NCBI GenBank assembly: GCA_013350335.1
Contig: CM023539.1
Coordinates: 67,491,449-67,555,448 of the forward strand
Length of the DNA stretch: 64,000 bases
Source of the DNA: Chimonanthus salicifolius
Taxonomy: Eukaryota > Streptophyta > Magnoliopsida > Laurales > Calycanthaceae
Direction of reading: 5' to 3'
Shown: positions 57,545-64,000 of the stretch, piece by piece
Position numbering within the stretch: the first letter of the stretch is position 1
Layout: each line of letters begins with the position of its first letter
Made by a program: the position numbers and the translations under genes
The notes under the pieces: generated by a model
The model's input: the letters and a program-made list of their open reading frames with translations, nothing else
Database searches by the model: none
What the model was told of the DNA's origin: nothing

Positions 57545-58169
57545 ATTTAGTCTATAAATAGTTTCAGAATTACAACTCAGAAGAAAATAATAAGAATTAC
57601 AACTCAAAAGAAAATAATAATATTTGAAAAAGACAAATATGCCAATAAATACCAAGATATCTTCAAAATATTTTAGTAACTCGAATCATATCATTCCCAC
57701 TCCCTTGAAAACGAACTTTACCCTCAAGGATTAGAAAATATTGTAAAATTCTTCCATTGCACTAAAATGTCCATAAAGAATGAGGACCCACATCGATTCT
57801 AGTGCAAATCAGACTAGGATGATGTTGGGTGTATATCGTCGACATTAGGGAGGCCACTAATGAGCATGTGACCCTTGTCTATTCGGGATCGAGTGAACCA
57901 ATCAAAGTGGATTGAAAAACTATTACACCTTCTAAAGAGAGGGTCAATAAATTTTGTTCATTTGAGAGAGATGCCTGATGAACCCTTTTGATTGAGTTGG
58001 TGTAAGCAGTGAATCGAATTAGGCTCAATGGAACACGTCTAAATGTCATCCTCTTGTGTGCGAATTCATTAAGTTAAAACTGGAGAATGCAGTGTGTTAA
58101 ATGCTAAAAATAGGAAAAAAATTAAAATGAAACGATGGTTCTTTAAGGGTGAAACTTGGGTTGTGTTTT

Positions 58170-58490
58170 AACTCGATTCGTATGAGTTGACTTGAGAAAT
58201 CAATGGGTTTGGGTTGTGTGTTTGTCTATTTCGAGTCGGATTGAGTTGGGAAAATAAAAACTCGCATAAAATTTGGATTGGGTTGAATTGAGAAATTTAA
58301 AATCAACCCGACCCGACTCGACCCGCGTGCACCAAATTATAAAACAACAATCAGGTTGACTCGAGTCATAAATTCAAGATGGGTCGAGTTGAGTTATTCG
58401 GGTCGGGTCGAGTCGGTCGGGTTCAATAAGTTTTCACATGGGTTGAATTGGATTTATTAAAATTCAACCTGACCTGACCTAAGTTTCAAC
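58170..58490 (+). repeat. Low-complexity CGGGTCGAGTTGGGTT-type patch
   Basis: Irregular repeats of GGGTTGAGTTGAG, CGGGTCGGGTCGAGTCGG and their complements (CGACCCGACTCGACCC). Similar patches occur at 62880-62970 and 63380-63530. Confidence 0.7.
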
Positions 58491-58967
58491 CCTAGATGAG
58501 GTCTACCTTGTCAAGTCATAATCTAGAAAATTAGAGAAAAATGCATAACAAGGAGAATTTCTACTTGGATTTCATAGATTATAAGGATTTTGTCTATTCT
58601 TATTACGTTAGCAGTTAAAATATAAAAGAAATATTAAAAATAGATTTAGTTTTTAATCTTCACTGAAGTAATTTTGAATTTTAGGATATATTATAAACAC
58701 TATGTGATCATTGACTCTATACTAATTGATATACTTCAATGACTCAAAGCTGTAGAATCTTTATAATATTTTTCAACATCAAAGATCCATTATAAGCTGA
58801 ATGCAAGTCTTCTCTCTCTCCAAAGTTTGATTTAGGAATCAAATTATTATTGTTGGTTGTATTATATTATAGGTAATGACTTTAATTATATAATAAAGAC
58901 TTAAAGAGTATTACAAAAGTCAATTACAACCCATGGTGTTGGAGTATTTAGGTTTATATTGACATGG

Positions 58968-59065
58968 CTCTACAATATGTTTATTAAAAAATTGTTTAAT
59001 CTCTACAATATGTTTATTAGAAAGTGTTTAATCTCTATAATATGTTTATTAGAAAGTGTTTAATT
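58968..59065 (+). repeat. Tandem repeat of about 33 bp, three copies
   Basis: CTCTACAATATGTTTATTA begins at 58968 and 59001 and, as CTCTATAATATG, at 59033. Confidence 0.85.
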
Positions 59066-59789
59066 AAGATGGTCTAATTTTTATATACTGTCTCTGCCTC
59101 ATCTGAACTCTAAAAAATAAATTTGCAAATGCATTACCCAAAGGTTGCTAAAGTCCTTTGTACCAAAACTTATTCAAAATTAAATATCAAAATTTAAAAC
59201 AAAGGCACACCGAGTTCATTTCAGTTTTTCCAGACTTTCATCATAAACATTAAAAATAAATCATATTAATTGAAAATATACTTTATGAATTAGAATTGAA
59301 CCAAATTTCAACTTAAAATTAAATTTCTAACTTGATCTTGTTGTCAAATCATAAAACATCTTTAATTATTTTGACCACTAAGATCAAATGGTTAAAGTTT
59401 GGATTTTAAGCACAATTTTTTTTTCAATTGTATCTTCTTATGTCTACTTTCTCTAAAATCAAAATCTCCAAGTTGAGACAATTAAGGAGCCTAAAAAGGC
59501 ATTCATGAAGGATATAAACAGCCTTGTAGCAACATCCTATTAAGAGAATTCAATCCTACCATGGGTGTATACACCTTGGTGCAACCAGAACATTGTTTAA
59601 TCTCATGATGTGTCCTTTTGAAAGGTCCCACAGATTATATCATTTAAATTATACTTATTAGATCCACCTAATAAAAAAATTATTTTCAAATTTTAATTTT
59701 ATTATTCTAATATAAAGATACAAAAAATGAGAGTCTAAGTCGGGACAAAAAGTTTAAGATCTCTTTCTAATTGAGAGGTAGCAGTGAGA

Positions 59790-60143
59790 TTTCTATTCAT
59801 AGAAGAAAATGGTACAAATACATCAAGAAAAGATGGGTCTTGAAGAATTAGAGCACAAATGAAAGGAAACATACAAATAACATTACAGTACAATAGAGAT
59901 AGTAAAAGTACAATTGTCAAAACAACCCTAGGAACTCGAGCACAATCAGATAGACCTCATAGGAAAAAGATGCCTGAGAAATGATCATCAACTCCCAACT
60001 TGACAAAGTAGTATGCTAGTCCATTGGTTGTTCGGTTGATCAGAACAAAGGAAACGTCGAATCCAGAATCTAAGACTCTAATCTCCCTAACCATAGTGAT
60101 CAATCTCTAAGGGAGACGCTTTTGTCCCTTAGCCCATTTGATC
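59790..60143 (-). mobile_element. LINE RNase H fragment in the 3' flank of the potassium transporter
   Basis: The minus strand reads WAKGQKRLP-like, LITMVREIRVLDSGFDVSFV, LINRTTNGLAYYFVKLGVDD and HFSGIFFL-stop, matching the end of the RNase H at 50627-51034 with many substitutions; the last catalytic Asp is replaced (LAYYF for VVDVF). It ends about 50 bp from the transporter stop codon, so it lies in or next to the 3'UTR. No clear poly-A edge or target duplication was seen. Confidence 0.7.
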
Positions 60144-60193
60144 ATGCAACAGTGCAACCATTAAAAGAACGATAAGCCTGTTGCTGTGCAAAA

Positions 60194-61230
60194 CTATACA
60201 AAGAAAATCTGCCCCACATTCAAGAGACTTTCATGGGGAATATTGAAAATAACACTGTTTTCCCTACAAATCCTCCTAAGGAATGCGTATATATAATCAA
60301 CAGCTACCTTCTTCAAGAACCCAGAATCTCTTCTTGCTCTCACTACAGTATTCCCAAGAATGTGCACAACACCAGCATCTCTACAGCCATTCAAGTACTC
60401 TAATTCATCCATTTCCGTCTGGTCTGACGACCTTAGCAAGCTATTTGCTTGTAATGGGCACCTAACAGGCACAATTGAGTCATGCGACGATTGTGTCAAA
60501 TCCATGTTGGAAGATGATACCGAATTGCAGTGTTCAGGCAGCATGAAGTCTGTAGATTTCTCAGTCTGCTGCCTCCCATAGAGACTATATTCATCTGAAT
60601 CTGAGCAACCTTCCATCATAGATTCTAATCGGACGAATATGAAAAGGTTATCAAAAAGCATCTTCTCAAAATTGTCATCTTTCTTGTGAAGGTCTTTGTA
60701 GCCATATCTTGCAACACAGCGGAACATGTGAAAGTTCTTAGGCCCAATCCGTTTCACAAGAAAGCGCTCTTCTACTGGAACAGTATATACAGGAAGGTAC
60801 TTCACGCAGACAAAAACTACAACAGAATGGATGGCAGGAAGATTGGTTATGAAGTGGGAGAAAATGTGAGGGACCCCATTTGCTAGTTCTGTGTATACAA
60901 GGCCTATTCCAGGGACTCTGACCAGTCCAAGACTAGGACCAAGGCCCAAGATCCATGCCATCGAGACCTTGCTGTGCATCTCAAGCTCATAGCGCTTTAC
61001 AGTTCCATAATGCCATACATACATAATAACGAGAAATGCAGCAGCAATCACTAGTGGGGCCCAACCACCTTGATCTAACTTGAATAATACAGCTGAAAGG
61101 TAAGTTAATTCAACAGCCAGTGATAAGCCAGTGAAAATTAGGACAAGAATCCAATGGCTCCGCCACACCAGCAACATGATTAGGATCATAAGGAAAGTCG
61201 TTACCAGCATGACTATTACAACTGCAGTTC
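60194..61230 (-). CDS. Potassium transporter, KUP/HAK/KT family, last exon (C-terminal ~345 residues)
   Basis: KUP/HAK/KT proteins are K+ carriers of the plasma membrane or tonoplast with about 10-12 membrane segments and a long cytosolic tail; full length is near 780 residues. The exon starts at 61230 after TCATGAACAG, in phase to give [12 protein letters not shown]. Three membrane segments follow ([55 protein letters not shown]), then [33 protein letters not shown] and [20 protein letters not shown], landmarks of the family. The tail keeps [19 protein letters not shown] and ends [16 protein letters not shown]. It resembles the KUP2/KUP6/KUP8 group. No stop or shift is present, so it is probably an active gene read toward the left, whose earlier exons are not in this window. 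Confidence 0.95.
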
Positions 61231-63053
61231 CTGTTCATGAGATGAAATGGTTTAATGAGAAAGAACTACATAGAATAACTGATCTGTACAGTATTATTTG
61301 AAGATATTTAGCACGATATCATGGTTTCAGTTTTCAGTATCACGATATCATCAAATTAGGAAAAAATTAAGAAAACAAACATAAGGTACATACATCTTAA
61401 GTGTTTATAAAAAAGTAGTAGGAATATGATAATTTTCAAGAAGGGTAAGTAGTAGTTAAGACTTCCTGAAAACCAAAAGGATTATAATGCCGGCAAGTCA
61501 CTCGTTTTCCCTGATGAGTAAACACTAAACACCATACACATTTTTAGTTCGGTATCCAGTGAGAAGCACGGTACTGATGATTAGGACATGCTTGATCATG
61601 GTGTACACAAAGTTTGTTTTAAGTAGAGCCATAGTCTCTTGATCCATTCTTTTGTTCTGATGGGCCAACAATCAATGCAGAAGAAACTGAATGTTTCCTG
61701 ATTGGATGAAATTAACCATCCAATTCTACACTTTCCACGATTGTATATAAGTTTTTAAATGGTGAGGACCATCACACTCGTACATGACAGATTGATCAAG
61801 ATGCTGTACCCAAAAGGACAAAATTAACAACTTCCAAAAGAAAATTCCCATTCAAATGGAAATACTTGCTGTTGTCAATGTAATGCATCAGAAAGTACGA
61901 GACAAAAACACAAAAAAGAGCTATACAGTTGACATGCCATTCTTATTCTTCCTTTCCAGTCTTGGATTAGCAACGGGTTGAGAATTGGACAGAAAATATG
62001 CAAAAATAAAACAGAACAGCTGCAGGGGGGACAAGGTATCCACCCAAAAATTACAATCACGTGAGTCCTTGTTCAATAGACATTGATGTCATCTCCATGC
62101 CTGACCATTCAGTTTAAAGTTTGAAATCTAAAACACTTGGCTCAATTTTAGTTGAGTCAGTCTACTCGGAGACTCAACCAAGTCTTTATCGAGTCAAAAG
62201 ACAAAGACTCAATGAATTATATAGAGTATTTTATTTTACTAAAGAGAAGTGGTTTGATCTTCAAAGAGAGACATGTTTGGAAAATTGCCATAGCATGTGA
62301 AAAATAGATTTATTTCTCTTGGAAAGAGTTCATTTTTATTGAGATGACAAATGAATTCATTACTTCTGCACTAGAAAAAGAGATAAGAATATAGGAATTA
62401 TGAAGCTCTCTCCTTAACAATGAGATCTTGGTGACGACCTTCAACGCTTCTTCCACCCCTACTTCACTTTGACGCTCTAAGAATGAACATTTACAACATG
62501 TGGACTTCCTCTTTACATTTCTCTGTGAATTACACAGAAATCAGTGAGACTAATGCTAGCAAAAGGTCTTGGGTATACGATTTTCCTCAATGTGTTTGCT
62601 TCTTTTTCTCTTTTTTCTTTTACTGAAACACAGTTAGCGGTAGCTAGGGTTACAATGAATGACTTGTTTGAGTTGAATCAAGAAACTTGACTCGGGCAAG
62701 GTTTTAGCCTAATTCAACAAGTTGACCAAGTCAACTGAAAAACTTGTTCAGCATCAAGTTTATGGTTGATTTACTCAATTTTACAATTGAGTCAAGCCAA
62801 CTTCCCAAGTCAATTGAGTTTTTATACCGTAATAAATGCTATTACTTCGATCACATACCCATTGTGTTCAAGGTTAAGGGTGGCAATTTCTGATCTGACC
62901 TGTGAACCTGCCCAACCCAACCCAAGCTGAAATAAATCTGAATCGGGTTGGGCAGAGGGGTCCCAAACCCGGCACGAATTGAGTTAAAATTAATATCTAA
63001 ATAATTTTTTTTTTTACCTATGAATTTTAGCCCATGCACCTGATCAAGTTAAA
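61231..63053 (-). other. Intron of the potassium transporter, no exon recognised
   Basis: No KUP coding text was found on the minus strand up to 64000, so the intron before the last exon seems to exceed 2.7 kb. A patch of GACTCAA/GAGTCAA words at 62140-62210 and 62690-62820 and GGGTTGGG-type low complexity at 62880-62970 are the only structures. Confidence 0.5.
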
Positions 63054-63068
63054 AAATCTTATCCCATT

Positions 63069-63260
63069 TCAAACCCATTGGGGTTGGAGTAATGTCCAAG
63101 AACCCACTTCTGAAAGTGAGAGGTCTTGAGTTTAATTCCCAATCCCCAAAAAGGCCACTCCCCGTAGTTTTACCCTTTATGTGTGGATAGGGAGGTTTGC
63201 ACAAGCCCCACGGATTAGTCAGGTTCTCTATGAGGCCTGGACACCTTGATCTTAAAAAAC
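63069..63260 (+). mobile_element. SINE with perfect 15 bp target duplications
   Basis: AAATCTTATCCCATT stands at 63054-63068 and 63261-63275. Between them lie 192 bp: a tRNA-like head, GAGGTCTTGAGTTTAATTCCC (B-box-like), then GGTTTGCACAAGCCCC, GGATTAGTCAGGTTC, GGCCTGGACACCTTGAT and an A-run. The 3' end is shared with the minus-strand SINE at 48978-49195. It lies in the transporter intron. Confidence 0.9.
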
Positions 63261-63275
63261 AAATCTTATCCCATT

Positions 63276-63644
63276 GGATTAATTTTCCATATCCCAATGT
63301 GCTTACATGAAAGGGAAACCATTTTCTTTCATTTTCTTTAAAAATCGACTTTTCTCTATTTTTAGATATTTTATATAAATTCAGGTCAGGTAGGGTTGGG
63401 CTGAATAAATAAAATCCGGGTCAAGTCGGGTTGTGTCAATAGTTAAAAAATCCGGATCGGGTCAGGTCAAGTCAATCAAAAATCTATTATTACCTATAGC
63501 CAACCTGACTTGATCCTACTCATTGCCACCCTATTCCCAATAAGTAAGAGTGGAGTACGCAACTAAACTCGAGTGAGTTTTTATACCATAAGTATAAATG
63601 CTATAACTCAAACACAAATCCAATGTGTTCCCAAGCAACTTAGG
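63276..63644. other. Intronic spacer with GGGTCAGGTCAAGTC low complexity
   Basis: A low-complexity patch at 63380-63530 like that at 58170-58490; no gene. Confidence 0.5.
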
Positions 63645-64000
63645 TTGTGTTTGTTTGAGGGGTAGAGGGGGGAGAACAATGGTAACCCTCGTTTTCCCCT
63701 GTTTGGTAACGAAAGGGTAGGGGCAAGAAATCCCCATTTTCCCTCTCCCTCTGCAGATCCGGAAACCCCATGATGGCAAGAGGTATTGGTAAAACCTCTC
63801 CCTCTCATATTCCTCTCTTCCCCTTCCTCAACCGAAACCTCTCCTTGCTCCTCTACCCAGAATCGGCAGCATCCACTCCTCTCCTCTGTTGAGAAGAAGA
63901 ATTGCAGAGAAATGGCAGAGGTGACGGAGCCTATCTGTTTTTGGGTTTCAAATGCCATCTCCATCTTTTTTTTCTCTTTTTTCTTTAGATTTTCTTCCTA
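63645..64000. mobile_element. Start of another Harbinger-like element, cut by the window end
   Basis: TTA followed by GGTTGTGTTTGTTTGAGG and GTTTCCCCTGTTTGGTAACG, words like those at the left end of the element at 23163 (GGCTGCGTTTGGATGG, CTCGTTTGGTAACAAG). Its other end would be beyond 64000. Confidence 0.45.

Larger units (their letters stand above)
57545..59789. other. AT-rich spacer with low-complexity patches
   Basis: No gene was recognised. It contains the GGGTYGAGTTGGG-rich patch (58170-58490) and a short tandem repeat (58968-59065). Confidence 0.45.

Noticed and set aside
61231..64000. Searched for upstream exons of the potassium transporter
   Set aside because: No membrane-segment text or family motif in phase was found on the minus strand.

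Overview
The window is nuclear DNA of a flowering plant. It is AT-rich, carries two recognisable plant genes, and the rest is a dense, nested record of plant transposable elements (Copia, Gypsy, LARD, TRIM, L1-type LINE, SINE, hAT, PIF/Harbinger). Nothing points to a bacterium or organelle. I saw no tRNA, rRNA or CRISPR array. I cannot name the species; the degree of TE nesting fits a large woody-plant genome, which is inference only.

Layout. 1-7.3 kb: a decayed host pseudogene (ASG1-like, minus strand) broken up by LTR-only elements: a 3 kb solo LTR with a striking palindrome array, and three small TRIM retrotransposons. 7.7-16.9 kb: an LTR-like body, a degraded Copia element cut off in its reverse transcriptase, and a second 3.2 kb solo LTR. 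17-21.7 kb: gag-protease half of an Athila-type Gypsy element (minus) with its tRNA-Asp primer site and LTR. 23.16-25.21 kb: a PIF/Harbinger-type element with TAA target duplications and an internal ~318 bp tandem repeat.

25.2-53 kb is probably one gene. A promoter with CCAAT and G-boxes and a 5'UTR exon at ~25.5 kb is followed by the intronless coding region of an NF-YC transcription factor at 52.2-53.0 kb. If they belong together, the 5'UTR intron is 26.6 kb and holds nearly every TE class: two related LARDs, a very small TRIM, LINEs, a hAT relic, a full-length Copia with target duplications (itself holding a nested solo LTR), SINEs, and a small spliced zinc-knuckle gene lying directly behind a TRIM LTR and primer-binding site.

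53-64 kb: an inverted-repeat element with a nested LINE, an isolated LTR, low-complexity spacer, the last exon of a KUP/HAK/KT potassium transporter on the minus strand (other exons lie beyond the window), a SINE with perfect 15 bp target duplications, and the start of another Harbinger-like element.

The best leads are the LTR-adjacent spliced CCHC gene (40.9-41.9 kb), the SINE lying exactly between two 313 bp direct repeats (48.66-49.89 kb), and the NF-YC gene with its apparent giant TE-filled 5'UTR intron. Boundaries given with target duplications were read directly from the sequence; family names rest on remembered motifs, not on searches.
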